NCBI GenBank assembly: GCA_023393475.1 | Contig: JAEWLC010000056.1 | Span: forward strand, 1-45,149 | DNA from: Pseudomonadota bacterium | Lineage (GTDB): Bacteria > Pseudomonadota > Alphaproteobacteria > Rhizobiales > Devosiaceae | DNA length: 45,149 bases | Reading direction: 5' to 3' | Shown: one piece after another, positions 27,387 through 36,201 of the stretch | Layout of the letters: the number at the start of each line of letters is the position of its first letter | Position numbering within the stretch: position 1 is the stretch's first letter | Translations under genes and position numbers: made by a program | Notes under the pieces: model-generated | Seen by the model: only the letters and a program-made list of their open reading frames with translations | Told to the model about the DNA's origin: nothing | Database searches by the model: none

Positions 27387-27833
27387 GCGCGCGGCCCCCC
27401 TCCACCCGGCCCGGCCCCGAAATACTTCACATCACGAACTAATCACGCGCCGAACAATTGCGCCACGTCGTCGTAACGCGACGCTTAATGCGCTGCGGGG
27501 GAGGGCAGCGACACTCCGGGCAGGCGAACCCGTCCGGCCGCCCTGCGGCGCCGGAGGATGGGGTGGGCGGGACCGGCGCGGTTTTCGGCCACGCGGGTAG
27601 TCCGCAACAAACGGCCGTCGCCGCGCCGGTCCTGATCGGGATGGATTTGGATCGGTGGGATCCAAGGAGCGTGCCCCCGCCGCGCCTCTCGCCTGCATTG
27701 CTGCATCGGAGCCTGGATGGGTGGTCGGTTGTCGGTCCCACAAACCCGCCGCCGGACGGCTCCGGCGACTCCCGCGGCTCCCCGCCAGCCGTCCGTGCAC
27801 GACTGCGCCCAGCAGGAAACCGAGGCCAGTATC
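27387..27833. other. 447-base gap with strong inverted repeats
   Basis: Several GC-rich frames are open, but none shows protein-like composition. The gap holds three perfect inverted repeats: 27570-27581/27621-27632 (12 bp, with nested stems), 27647-27653/27659-27665 (7 bp, TTGGATC/GATCCAA) and 27753-27761/27787-27795 (9 bp, CGGACGGCT/AGCCGTCCG). The left end should contain the promoter of the glycosyltransferase gene. Confidence 0.6.
27570..27632. ncRNA. Candidate structured RNA or cruciform (nested stems)
   Basis: A perfect 12-bp stem (GGACCGGCGCGG / CCGCGCCGGTCC) encloses a second stem (CGGCC 27586-27590 / GGCCG 27613-27617) and an inner one (GCGG 27593-27596 / CCGC 27602-27605). Coaxial nested stems with short internal loops suggest an RNA fold. 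The strand cannot be decided because no promoter or T-run is obvious. I do not recognise a known family. Confidence 0.3.
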
Positions 27834-28196
27834 TCACGCGCTGCGAAAGCGGGGATAACTATCGGCCACGCCATAGTGCTTCGGGATTTCCGCGAGGGTG
27901 CGGTTGCGCTTGTGCCCGGCCGCGCGGGCCGGCGCGAGCAGCTGCCGCGCCTCCTGCAGCAGCGCGAGCGCCTCGGCGAGGGGGATTTCCCTGTCGGCCG
28001 GCCAATCGAAGGGGATCAGCGGCGGGCGCTCGCGCGACACGGCAAAGCCCGCATCGGCCAACGCATTGCCGATGCTGGCCGTCTCGAAATCACGGAGCGG
28101 CCCCTTGCCGTCGCGCTCGCCCAGGTCGGATAGCCGCTGCTCGATCCCCCGCAGCGCTCTGGCGCGGAGGGTTAACAGGCGCGGTGTGATGGTCAT
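27834..28196 (-). CDS. Small hypothetical protein
   Basis: 120 residues, not recognised. It is mainly helical: an arginine-rich first helix (RARALRGIEQRLSDL), a middle part with PLIPFDWPADREIPLAEALALLQE and a basic C-terminal tail. No signal peptide, membrane segment or cysteines. ATG 28196 follows GGGAGCACGAG; the frame is open 27 residues further. Codon usage fits the surrounding genes. It lies between the structured gap and an intergenic repeat block and has no evident partner. Confidence 0.55.
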   Translation of the reverse strand: MTITPRLLTLRARALRGIEQRLSDLGERDGKGPLRDFETASIGNALADAGFAVSRERPPLIPFDWPADREIPLAEALALLQEARQLLAPARAAGHKRNRTLAEIPKHYGVADSYPRFRSA

Positions 28197-28289
28197 CTCG
28201 TGCTCCCGTGTTGGTGCGGGGAGCATAGGCGCGGCGTGGGCGAGGGGGATTAAGTGGGCCGGTCTTGCATGCCACAAACACCGGCCGGC

Positions 28290-28480
28290 ACCCTCCCCTT
28301 GACGGGGAGGGTTGGGGAGGGGGGTGCGGCACGCAGGGGCTGTCAGTCAGCACCGAGCCTGCTTCGCCCCCCACCCAAGCTCCGCTACGTCGCTTTGCTC
28401 CCGAGCTTCGCCCCCCACCCAAGCTCCGCTACGTCGCTTTGCTCCCGAGCTTCGCTACCCTCCCCGCGAAGGGGGAGGGT
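28290..28480. repeat. GC-rich intergenic repeat block (ACCCTCCCC palindromes)
   Basis: Two palindromes frame the block: ACCCTCCCC/GGGGAGGGT at 28290-28312 (9-bp arms, 5-base loop) and TACCCTCCCC with GGGGAGGGT at 28456-28480. Sequences of this type are common dispersed intergenic repeats in Hyphomicrobiales. With the tandem unit between them they fill the 298-base gap before the DUF2171 gene. They could also act as terminators for the flanking minus-strand genes. Confidence 0.7.
28361..28448. repeat. Two exact tandem copies of a 44-bp unit
   Basis: 28361-28404 and 28405-28448 are identical; the next bases (28449 onward, GCTTCGCTACCC) begin like a third copy and then run into the right-hand ACCCTCCCC palindrome. 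The unit includes CCACCCAAGCTCCGCTACG. Exact identity suggests recent slippage duplication. Confidence 0.9.
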
Positions 28481-28494
28481 GACCGACTGAGAGA

Positions 28495-28755
28495 TCAGTG
28501 CCGCAGCGTGCCGTCTTCCTCTTCCTCGAACAGCTCGGCATTGGCGGCATCGGCCGACAGCCGGACCTTGTCGCCCTCGATGCCGGCCACCAGCACGCCC
28601 GGCACATAGTGGTGGTGGTCCTCGTGTGCGCCACCCGGCGCCTCGGCCCTGGTCAGCTTGATCCGGCCACCCTCGACCCGATCGACAATCCCCACATGCA
28701 CGCCATCGGCGCCGATGACTTCCATGTGCTCACGAATGGAGGAAAGGTCCTGCAT
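28495..28755 (-). CDS. DUF2171 domain protein (PRC-barrel-like)
   Basis: 86 residues. The pattern IREHMEVIGADGVHVGIVD, a short basic strand (RIKLTRAE), a His-rich segment (HEDHHHYVPG) and a C-terminal strand (DKVRLSADAA) match DUF2171, a small beta-rich family related to PRC-barrel domains. No function is known; PRC-barrels usually mediate binding in RNA processing or photosynthetic complexes. ATG 28755 has GGGAG 9 bases upstream; the open frame runs 28 residues beyond. It is divergent from the large SEC-C gene that starts 111 bases to the right. Confidence 0.78.
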   Translation of the reverse strand: MQDLSSIREHMEVIGADGVHVGIVDRVEGGRIKLTRAEAPGGAHEDHHHYVPGVLVAGIEGDKVRLSADAANAELFEEEEDGTLRH

Positions 28756-28866
28756 GGTCACTGCTCCCTGGTTGTTGGAGCAGGGGCAACGCGCGGGGAA
28801 GGGGATGGATGCGGGGACTCCGTACCGCTCGCGACTCAAGGTAACGTCGCAGGTCTGGAGACCGTA

Positions 28867-31104
28867 ATGAACAAGAACAAAGAGCCCCGGACTGAGGAGG
28901 TCATTTTCAATGATCTTTCTGCACTTTGTAGGGAGTCAGGATTCGCACATGCGCTCAGCGCATTCTGCTTCAGAGACAACGTATGGGGATTTGGCAACGA
29001 ACTAACTGCCAAAGATGTGCTCGCAACCCGATCTGGTAAGGCACTAATTCGAACTGAACTTGCAACTCTTCAGGGTTTGATGATCAAAGGCCCAGTTGAT
29101 TTCTCGTTCCCCGGGGCAGATGCCGTTCAAAGTATGATGGATCGGGCGGAAGCTCTGCTCGACGAACTTCATCACTCTATGATGACGCCGATGCTCGCCG
29201 CCATGGCCGCCGCAATGAAGGACGGACCCATGGCCGCTGCTAACCCATTTGGTACCGCAGCCGCTATCCGGGAGCCAGTATTCTACGGTGGAGATTCAGC
29301 TTATGATTTTCAGTATCAGGCGTTGGCCGAGATCAGGTACGCAAACGACAACGCATGGCTAACAGCCAACAAAGGCTTTGACGCCAATGAAGCGGTAGCG
29401 ATTGCAGCGTATCTGCAGAAGGCGCTGTCTGTAAGGCTCATTGCGCACCTAAAGCATCTTAGGGCGGTCCATCCGAACGAATGGACTATGCTCCCAGCAT
29501 TTGTCTTTAAGGTCGGCGATGTGATTGAGGGTACGGGCCTCTCAAAATCCACTGTTATGAGTGTGGTAGAAGCATTTTCTGACACAAGTAAAAATCCAAA
29601 CGATAGCTTTGTGTCGCTAAGTGATTGTAATACAGCGAACTCGCAGCCAATCGTAAGATTCGGCGATGAAGAGTTTATTTTGTTTCAGCACTACAGTTTA
29701 TTAGAGGCGATATACGATTCGCCATTCTACTGGATGATTGGGGACAAGGGGTACCGCGCGAGCGCTGCTGCGTCGCGCGGTCGCTTCACCGAGGGGTTTA
29801 CAAGTGACCGACTTAGGTCGGTTTTTGGTGACGACCGTGTGCTCGAGAATGTCCGGTTAGTGGACACGAAAAGCAACGTCCTCGGTGAGATTGACGTCCT
29901 GGTCGTCTACGGCACGCGAGCAATCATCGTGCAGGCGAAATCAAAGAAACTTACAATTGCGGCACGTAAGGGCAACGATGCTGCGATGAGGGCCGATTTC
30001 ACAGGTGCGGTGCAGGACGCCTACGATCAGGCAAAGTCATGTGCGGAGTTTCTGCTCAAAGGGTGCTCCCTGATCGACGTTGATGGGAATCAGATCCCTA
30101 GCCCAACTGGTATCGAAGTCGTCATTCCAATGTGCGTGGTGTCCGACCACTATCCCGCGCTGGCGTTCCAGACGCGGCAATTGCTAGCGCACAGGGAAGA
30201 CGGTAGGCTCATCGCGCCGTTCGTCGTTGACGTGTTTGTGGTAGATGTACTTTGCGAAATTCTATCCACACCACTTCAGTTGCTGTCATACATGGAGAGG
30301 CGGGCGCTTTATAACGACGCAGTTCTTGCCAATCACGAATTAGCAGTGCTGGGTTACCATGTTGGGTCCAATCTGTGGGTCGACAGTGAAACCGATATGA
30401 TTGTGATGGATGAGGGCTTGGCGGCAGATATTGATGTCGCAATGATAGCTCGCAGGACAGGCGTTCCCGGCAAGCGCGATCCTGGCGGAATCCTTGTAGA
30501 GTTTCGCAAGGGGACGATCGGCAAGCTCATCTCGGAACTGGAAGTCTCTGATGATTCCGCGAAATTCGACCTTGGGATGATGCTCCTTACCTTAAGTGAA
30601 GGTACACTATCTCACTTGAATAAGGGCATAGAGCACGCTGCTCGACTCAGCCGTGCCGACGGTGAAACTCACGATTTCACGCTTTCCGTGGCTGACGGCG
30701 CCACCGGGATTACGGTCCACGCTACGAAAAAGCCAGCTTTTGTCGCCGGACCAGGGCTCGAGAGGCACTGCGAGAAACGAAAGTATGTATCAAAAGCGAA
30801 AAGCTGGTTCGGCTTGTTGATAGATCCGGAGACGCTTTCACCAAGAACCGGCTTGGAATTGCGAGGGGGCTGGCAGCGCTCGCAGGCAATGGAGGAGGCA
30901 ACGGCCGGCATGCGACCCGATCCTCTTGCGAAAAAAAAGAATATTCCGGATTCCATGCGATTTGAAGAACTCATCCGGCCACTTGGTCGAAATGACCAAT
31001 GTTGGTGCGGTAGTGGCATGAAATACAAGAAGTGTCACAAGGACCGAGACGATGCGGCTCGTACGCTAAGATCGGCACCTAGATCACTTGGGCGCGGCCG
31101 CTAG
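28867..31104 (+). CDS. Large protein with REase-like (NERD/Mrr-type) core and C-terminal SEC-C motif
   Basis: 745 residues. A central segment GEIDVLVVYGTRAIIVQAKSK (residues 340-360) has the strand pattern of PD-(D/E)XK nucleases: Glu341/Asp343 then Gln356-x-Lys358, the QxK variant seen in Mrr-type and NERD-like proteins. The C-terminus has a SEC-C metal site, GRNDQCWCGSGMKYKKCH, with Cys712, Cys714, Cys723 and His724. The N-terminal 300 residues are helical and unrecognised. ATG follows GGAG. Base composition is clearly more A+T-rich than its neighbours, and it includes rare codons such as TTA, so acquisition is likely. Standing alone next to polA, it may be a single-gene defence or DNA-processing protein; that is inference. 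Activity and substrate are unknown. Confidence 0.7.
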   Translation: MNKNKEPRTEEVIFNDLSALCRESGFAHALSAFCFRDNVWGFGNELTAKDVLATRSGKALIRTELATLQGLMIKGPVDFSFPGADAVQSMMDRAEALLDELHHSMMTPMLAAMAAAMKDGPMAAANPFGTAAAIREPVFYGGDSAYDFQYQALAEIRYANDNAWLTANKGFDANEAVAIAAYLQKALSVRLIAHLKHLRAVHPNEWTMLPAFVFKVGDVIEGTGLSKSTVMSVVEAFSDTSKNPNDSFVSLSDCNTANSQPIVRFGDEEFILFQHYSLLEAIYDSPFYWMIGDKGYRASAAASRGRFTEGFTSDRLRSVFGDDRVLENVRLVDTKSNVLGEIDVLVVYGTRAIIVQAKSKKLTIAARKGNDAAMRADFTGAVQDAYDQAKSCAEFLLKGCSLIDVDGNQIPSPTGIEVVIPMCVVSDHYPALAFQTRQLLAHREDGRLIAPFVVDVFVVDVLCEILSTPLQLLSYMERRALYNDAVLANHELAVLGYHVGSNLWVDSETDMIVMDEGLAADIDVAMIARRTGVPGKRDPGGILVEFRKGTIGKLISELEVSDDSAKFDLGMMLLTLSEGTLSHLNKGIEHAARLSRADGETHDFTLSVADGATGITVHATKKPAFVAGPGLERHCEKRKYVSKAKSWFGLLIDPETLSPRTGLELRGGWQRSQAMEEATAGMRPDPLAKKKNIPDSMRFEELIRPLGRNDQCWCGSGMKYKKCHKDRDDAARTLRSAPRSLGRGR

Positions 31105-31113
31105 TGTTCGCCC

Positions 31114-34029
31114 CTAATGCGCCCCGTCCCAATCCTTCGCCGCGTGCGCGTCCACCTTGATCGGCACGGTTAGCCGCACGGCCGGTTCTGACGCCTTCTC
31201 CATCGTGTCCACGATCACCGGGATCACCGCGTCCTCTTTCCCCTCGTCCACCTCGAAAATCAGCTCGTCGTGGACCTGCAGCAGCATCGTCGCGTCCGAG
31301 CCGGCGGCCTTGAGCGCCGGCTCCATCCTGATCATGGCGCGGCGGATGATGTCGGCGGCGGAGCCCTGGATGGGGGCGTTGATCGAAGCGCGCTCGACAA
31401 AACTGCGCTCGGCCGGGTTGGAGCTGCGGGCGTTGGGGAAGTTCACCTTGCGGCCGAAGATGGTCGAGACGTAGCCGTCTTCCTTCACCTTGCGGCGCTG
31501 CTCGGCCATGTAGTCCTGGATGCCGGGGAAGCGGGCGAAGTAGGTCTTGATGTACTCGCCGGCCTCCGAACGCTCGATGCCGAGCTGGTTGGCCAGCCCG
31601 AAGGCCGAGATGCCGTAGATGATGCCGAAATTGATCGCCTTGGCGCGGCGGCGCACTTCCGACGGCATGCCCTCGACCGGCACGCCGAACATTTCGGACG
31701 CCGTCATGGCGTGAATGTCGAGCCCTTCCTCGAACGCGTCCTTGAGCGCCTGGATATCGGCGATGTGGGCGAGGATGCGGAGCTCGATCTGCGAATAGTC
31801 GGCGCTGATGAGGAGCTTTCCTGATGGCGCGACGAAGGCGGTGCGGATCTTCCGGCCATCCTCGGTGCGGACCGGAATGTTCTGCAGGTTCGGATCGTTC
31901 GAGCTGAGCCGCCCGGTCAGCACCGAATGCTGCGAATAGGTGGTGTGGACGCGCCCGGTGCGCGGGTTGATGTAGGTGGGCAGCGCATCGGTGTAGGTGC
32001 CCATGAGCTTGGTCAGCTGGCGCCAGTCGACGATGGTGCGGGCGAGGGGAATGCCCTGCGAGGCCAGCTCCTCGAGCACGTCGGCGCCGGTCGACCAGGC
32101 GCCGGTCTTGGTCTTGGTACCGCCGGGCAGGCCCATCCGGTCGAACAGGATTTCGCCCAGTTGCTTCGGCGAGCCAAGGTTGAAGCTCGACCCGGCAAGC
32201 TCATAGGCCTCGGCCTCGAGCGCGGCGGCGCGCTGGGCGAAATCGCCCGACAGCCGTGAGAGGATGCCGCGATCGACGGTGATGCCGCGGCCTTCCATGC
32301 GGGCCAGCACGGGAGCCAGCGGGCGCTCGATGGTCTCGTAGAGCGTCGTCATGTTCTCGGCGACGAGCCGCGGCTTCAGCACATGCCAGAGCCGGATGGT
32401 GAGGTCGGAATCCTCGGCGGCATATTTCGCCGCGTCCTCGATCGGCACTTCGGCGAAGGTCTTCTGGTTCTTGCCGGTGCCGAGCAGATCCTTGATCGAA
32501 ATGCCCTGGTGGCCGAGCCAGTGATCGCTGAGTTCGCCCATCGTGTTGAACTGCGGGCCATCGAGCGCGTAGCTCATCAACAGGTTATCGTCGATCGAGC
32601 GGACCTCTACGCCATAGCGGGCGAGGATGCCGAGATCGTACTTCACGTTGTGGAAAATCTTGAGGATCGACCGGTCGGCGAACAGCGGCTTCAGCAGTTC
32701 GAGCGCCTGGCGGAGGTCCATCTGGCCTTCCGCCGCGCCGCCACCGAGGAGGTCATGCGCGCCCTCAGTGTGCCCGAGCGGCAGGTAGGCGCCATTGCCC
32801 GGCGCGGTCGAAAAGCTGATGCCGACGAGGTCGGCCATCTGGTTGTCGAGCCCGGTCGTCTCGGTGTCGGTGGCGAAATAGCCCTGCGCGTAGATCGCCT
32901 CGATCCAGCGCTGCAGGTGCGCGGCGTCCCGGATGGTCTCGTATTTCGAATGATCGAGCGGGATCGCCTTGATCCGCTCATGCTCGATCTTGGCATGCAG
33001 CACCGGCGCGGAATCGGCGCGGCCCTCGGCTTGCTGCCGCGCCTCGCGGGCGACGGCGCGGGCGGAATTGTCGAAGCCGATCGGCTCGGGGGTTTTGGCC
33101 GCCAGTTCCGGATCGGCCGGCCACGCGGTCGGGTCGGCATCGAGCAGCGTGCCCAGGCGCTTCGCCACCGAGATGAACTCCATGGCGTTGAGGAAGGGGA
33201 ACAGCTTTCCGGGCTCGATCGGCTGGCGCACCAGGTCCTCGAGCGGCAGCTCGACCGGGGCATCGTGCTTCAGCGTCACCAGCTGCTTGCTGATCCGCGC
33301 CAGCTCAGCATTCTCCTCGAGCGCCTGCCGGCGCTTCGGCTGCTTGATCGCGGCGGTGTTGGCGAGCAGCGTTTCGATATCGCCCCAGGTGTTGATCAGC
33401 TCGGCCGCCGTCTTCACCCCAATGCCGGGCACGCCGGGCACGTTGTCCACGGCGTCGCCGCACAGCGCCTGGACTTCTATGACCTTCTCGGGCCCGACGC
33501 CGAACTTGCTGAACACTTCGTCCGAGCCGATCCAGCGCAGCGGCGGCTGGCCGGGGCGGGGGATGGTGTCGAGCAGCCGCACCGAGCCATCCGGCTGCAC
33601 CAGCTGCATCAGGTCCTTGTCCGACGAAACGATCGTCACCTTGCCGCCCGCGTCCCGCGCCAGCGTGGTGTAGGTGGCGATGATGTCGTCGGCCTCGTAG
33701 CCTTCCATCTCGATCGAGGGCAGGCCGTAGGCGCGGGTGGCAGAGCGGGTCAGCGGGAACTGCGGCACCAGCTCTTCCGGCGCCGGCGGCCGCTGCTGCT
33801 TGTATTCGCTGTAGATCTCGTCACGGAAGGTTTTGCTCGAATAGTCGAAGATCACCGCCATGTGGGTCGGCGCGTCCTCGCCTTTCAGGTCCTCGCCGAG
33901 CTTCCAGATCATGTTGCAGAACCCGATCACCGACCCCACCGGCAGCCGATCGGTCTTCCGCGTCAACTGCGGCAGGGCGTGGAAGGCCCGGAAGATGAAG
34001 CCAGAGCCATCGACGAGGACGAGATGCAT
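31114..34029 (-). CDS. polA: DNA polymerase I
   Basis: 971 residues, full-length with all three domains. The 5'-3' exonuclease opens with HLVLVDGSGFIFRAFHALP and has SSDKDLMQLV and GVPGIGVKTAAELI. The 3'-5' proofreading domain keeps its acidic residues (FATDTETTGLDN; FHNVKYDLGIL). The polymerase has SADYSQIELRILAHI (motif A), RRRAKAINFGIIYGISAFGL (motif B) and LLQVHDELIFEV (motif C). It removes RNA primers and fills gaps in Okazaki maturation and excision repair. Its end is 9 bases from the end of the SEC-C gene, convergent, so that gene lies tightly against polA. Confidence 0.97.
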   Translation of the reverse strand: MHLVLVDGSGFIFRAFHALPQLTRKTDRLPVGSVIGFCNMIWKLGEDLKGEDAPTHMAVIFDYSSKTFRDEIYSEYKQQRPPAPEELVPQFPLTRSATRAYGLPSIEMEGYEADDIIATYTTLARDAGGKVTIVSSDKDLMQLVQPDGSVRLLDTIPRPGQPPLRWIGSDEVFSKFGVGPEKVIEVQALCGDAVDNVPGVPGIGVKTAAELINTWGDIETLLANTAAIKQPKRRQALEENAELARISKQLVTLKHDAPVELPLEDLVRQPIEPGKLFPFLNAMEFISVAKRLGTLLDADPTAWPADPELAAKTPEPIGFDNSARAVAREARQQAEGRADSAPVLHAKIEHERIKAIPLDHSKYETIRDAAHLQRWIEAIYAQGYFATDTETTGLDNQMADLVGISFSTAPGNGAYLPLGHTEGAHDLLGGGAAEGQMDLRQALELLKPLFADRSILKIFHNVKYDLGILARYGVEVRSIDDNLLMSYALDGPQFNTMGELSDHWLGHQGISIKDLLGTGKNQKTFAEVPIEDAAKYAAEDSDLTIRLWHVLKPRLVAENMTTLYETIERPLAPVLARMEGRGITVDRGILSRLSGDFAQRAAALEAEAYELAGSSFNLGSPKQLGEILFDRMGLPGGTKTKTGAWSTGADVLEELASQGIPLARTIVDWRQLTKLMGTYTDALPTYINPRTGRVHTTYSQHSVLTGRLSSNDPNLQNIPVRTEDGRKIRTAFVAPSGKLLISADYSQIELRILAHIADIQALKDAFEEGLDIHAMTASEMFGVPVEGMPSEVRRRAKAINFGIIYGISAFGLANQLGIERSEAGEYIKTYFARFPGIQDYMAEQRRKVKEDGYVSTIFGRKVNFPNARSSNPAERSFVERASINAPIQGSAADIIRRAMIRMEPALKAAGSDATMLLQVHDELIFEVDEGKEDAVIPVIVDTMEKASEPAVRLTVPIKVDAHAAKDWDGAH

Positions 34030-34168
34030 GGTGAAGCGATTCCGGAGTGTTCGGGCGCGGACCTTAACCGAGATGGCGCGGGGGATGAAGGCTGACTAAG
34101 CCTGACACCCCGATTGCATTCCCGCCTGCGCACACCATGTGAAGGCTAGCGTCATGGAGGGCATCGGG

Positions 34169-35140
34169 ATGCGGGCTGCGGTTAATCGGAAGTTCGGTGG
34201 GCCGGAAGTGGTGGCAGTCGAGGACGTGGCAAAGCCTGTGCCGAAGGCCGGCGAGGTGCTGATCCGGGTCGCGGCGTCCACAGTTTCGGTGGCGGACCAT
34301 CGCCTGCGCGCCAAGGATCTGCCGAAAGGGTTCGGGCTGCTCGCCGCCCCGGTCGTCGGGATCTTCGCGCCGCGCCGACAAGTCCTCGGCATGGATTTCG
34401 CCGGCACCGTCGAGGCGGTGGGCGAGGGCGTCACGGCGTTCAAGCCCGGCGATGAGATCGTCGGCCTTACCGGCAACGCCTTTGGCGGGCACGCCGAATA
34501 CGCGGTGTTGCCCGCGACTGCCGCGATGGTGAAGAAGCCTACGGGCATGAGCTTCGAGGATGCAGTGGCGCTGGTCTTTGGCGGCCATACCGTCAGCGAG
34601 TGCATGCGCCGCTGCCCGATCAAGGCGGGCGATGAGGTGCTGGTCAACGGCGCTTCCGGCGCAGTGGGAACGGCCGCCGTACAGGCCGCCAAGGCGGCCG
34701 GCGCGGTGGTGACGGCGGTGACGAGCGCCGGCAATGCCGAACTGGTGCGCTCGCTCGGCGCCGACCACGTGATCGATTATGCGCGCGAAGACTTCGCAGC
34801 GGGTTCGAAGCAGTACGACGTGATCTTCGAATGCGTCGGCAACGCCCCGTTCGCGCGTGTGGACAAGGTGCTGAAGCCCGGCGGCGCTCTGCTGCTGGTG
34901 GTCGGCGATCTCATGTCCATGCTTTCGGCCGGGCGCCAGAGCAAGCGTAGCGGCAAGCGGGTTCTCCAGATCAACTTCACCCCCAGGCCAGAGGATGTGC
35001 AGTTCTCCTTCGACCTTGCCGCCGGGGGCAAGATGTGGCCGGTGATCGACCGCACCTACGCGCTCGACGAGATCGTAGAGGCGCACCGTTATGTCGATAC
35101 CGGGCGCAAGCGCGGTGCGGTGGTGCTGCGGATCGGCTGA
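34169..35140 (+). CDS. Zinc-independent MDR-family NAD(P)-dependent reductase (quinone oxidoreductase-like)
   Basis: 323 residues, medium-chain dehydrogenase/reductase fold. The N-terminal catalytic domain has GPEVVAVEDVAKPVPKAGEV and GMDFAGTVEAVGEGVTAFKPGD; the Rossmann region has VNGASGAVGTAAVQAAKAAGA and LGADHVIDY; IFECVGN follows. The cysteine/histidine ligands of zinc alcohol dehydrogenases are absent, so it belongs with quinone oxidoreductase or alkenal reductase-like members. The physiological substrate is unknown. The start at 34169 is chosen for GGAGG 8 bases upstream; ATG 34154 and GTG 34139 are in frame. It is divergent from polA. Confidence 0.85.
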   Translation: MRAAVNRKFGGPEVVAVEDVAKPVPKAGEVLIRVAASTVSVADHRLRAKDLPKGFGLLAAPVVGIFAPRRQVLGMDFAGTVEAVGEGVTAFKPGDEIVGLTGNAFGGHAEYAVLPATAAMVKKPTGMSFEDAVALVFGGHTVSECMRRCPIKAGDEVLVNGASGAVGTAAVQAAKAAGAVVTAVTSAGNAELVRSLGADHVIDYAREDFAAGSKQYDVIFECVGNAPFARVDKVLKPGGALLLVVGDLMSMLSAGRQSKRSGKRVLQINFTPRPEDVQFSFDLAAGGKMWPVIDRTYALDEIVEAHRYVDTGRKRGAVVLRIG

Positions 35141-35247
35141 TTTGTCGCGGGGCAAATCGTGGCTTTCCCGCGCCAGTCAAGTCGTTGCCCGATTTGAGTC
35201 CATTTCAGGACAGATTTTCCACAAGCTTCTCAATCATAGTCTCCAGC

Positions 35248-36159
35248 ATGAACGGGGCATTCGATAAGCTGAGGCGCGCAAAACCATCAGCACCCAGGGG
35301 CACAATTGCCGACTTGTTGGGCGGGTTTGCCATGCCTGTCATGGCCGGTGCTGGAACGCTTGCAGTTGTTGCCGTGCTTGCTGGCCTGCAATGCGGCGGC
35401 ATCGACCGTTGCTTTGTGGCCGAGGCCGGCGTCGCGTCGGCGACCATCGAGCCGACGACTGCCGCCCAGCCGCCCGAGGAACGTCTCGTCGCCGACCAGG
35501 TGGTCGCCGCGGCGCCTGCCGCCCAGCCGGCCACGGCGCCAGCCGCTGATCCTCGTGCCCGCCAAATCGCCAACCTTATCGGCGGCAGCTTTGAAGCCAT
35601 CCGCGCCGATGACGAGGGCTGGCTCGCCGGCGCCTATGCCCCGGCAGAAGTCGCCGCCACCGAAATGGAAGAGGGCGATGGTCCGGGCCCCGTCGTCGCG
35701 GCGGCAGCGGATCCGGCGCCCATTGTCGGCAAGCGCGCATCCGCAGACGAAGCCGTTGCCGCCATTGCCGCCCTCGAGCAGCCGGTCAAGCCCATCGAGC
35801 GGCCCAAGCCGCTGGCGGTGACCGCCTTTGCCGAGGAGCCGGCAGAGGTTGCGCCCAAGGTGAAGGCTGCGGCGGAAAAGCAGCTGGCCGACGTGGCGGC
35901 CAAGGCGGCGCCGGTCAAGGCGGCTGTCGAGCCGCCAGCCGAGGAGCCGGCCAAGGTTGCCGCCGTCGTATCCGGCGACGTCCGCACGGTCACCGGCTCG
36001 GGCGCCAATGTTCGCACCGGGCCCGGCAAGTCGAACAAGAGCCTCTTCGCGCTCGCCGGCGGCGAAAAGGTCAAGGTCGGCGAAAACCAGCGCGGCTGGC
36101 TGAAGATCACCGACGACCAGGGCCGTAGCGGCTGGATCTACAAGACCTACCTCAACTGA
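35248..36159 (+). CDS. Membrane-anchored SH3-like (SH3b) domain protein
   Basis: 303 residues. A short basic N-terminus, one transmembrane segment (about 27-47), a long alanine/proline/glutamate-rich low-complexity stalk (about 60-240) and a C-terminal bacterial SH3 domain (VTGSGANVRTGPGKSNKSLF, then ENQRGWLKI and GWIYKTYL). Such proteins usually bind peptidoglycan or other envelope components with the SH3 domain in the periplasm. No enzymatic domain. ATG 35248 is the first Met after an in-frame run with no similarity. A GC hairpin without T-run follows the stop. Confidence 0.82.
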   Translation: MNGAFDKLRRAKPSAPRGTIADLLGGFAMPVMAGAGTLAVVAVLAGLQCGGIDRCFVAEAGVASATIEPTTAAQPPEERLVADQVVAAAPAAQPATAPAADPRARQIANLIGGSFEAIRADDEGWLAGAYAPAEVAATEMEEGDGPGPVVAAAADPAPIVGKRASADEAVAAIAALEQPVKPIERPKPLAVTAFAEEPAEVAPKVKAAAEKQLADVAAKAAPVKAAVEPPAEEPAKVAAVVSGDVRTVTGSGANVRTGPGKSNKSLFALAGGEKVKVGENQRGWLKITDDQGRSGWIYKTYLN

Positions 36160-36166
36160 GGTGATG

Positions 36167-36187
36167 GAGCCGCGCGAGGCGCGGCCC
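36167..36187. terminator. GC hairpin between convergent SH3 gene and aqpZ
   Basis: A perfect 7-bp stem (GCCGCGC at 36169-36175, loop GAG, GCGCGGC at 36179-36185) in the 42-base space between the two stop codons. The location suits a bidirectional terminator, but neither side has a T-run. Confidence 0.45.
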
Positions 36188-36201
36188 CATGGATCGGGTC
36201 G

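Noticed and set aside
27387..27833. RNase P RNA, tmRNA or 6S RNA
   Set aside because: The conserved core GAGGAAAGTCC of RNase P, an alphaproteobacterial tag sequence and 6S landmarks are all absent on both strands.
27458..28189. Plus-strand open frame of 243 codons across the gap and the small hypothetical gene
   Set aside because: Arg/Ala/Pro-rich composition, no ribosome site, and antisense to a better-supported gene.
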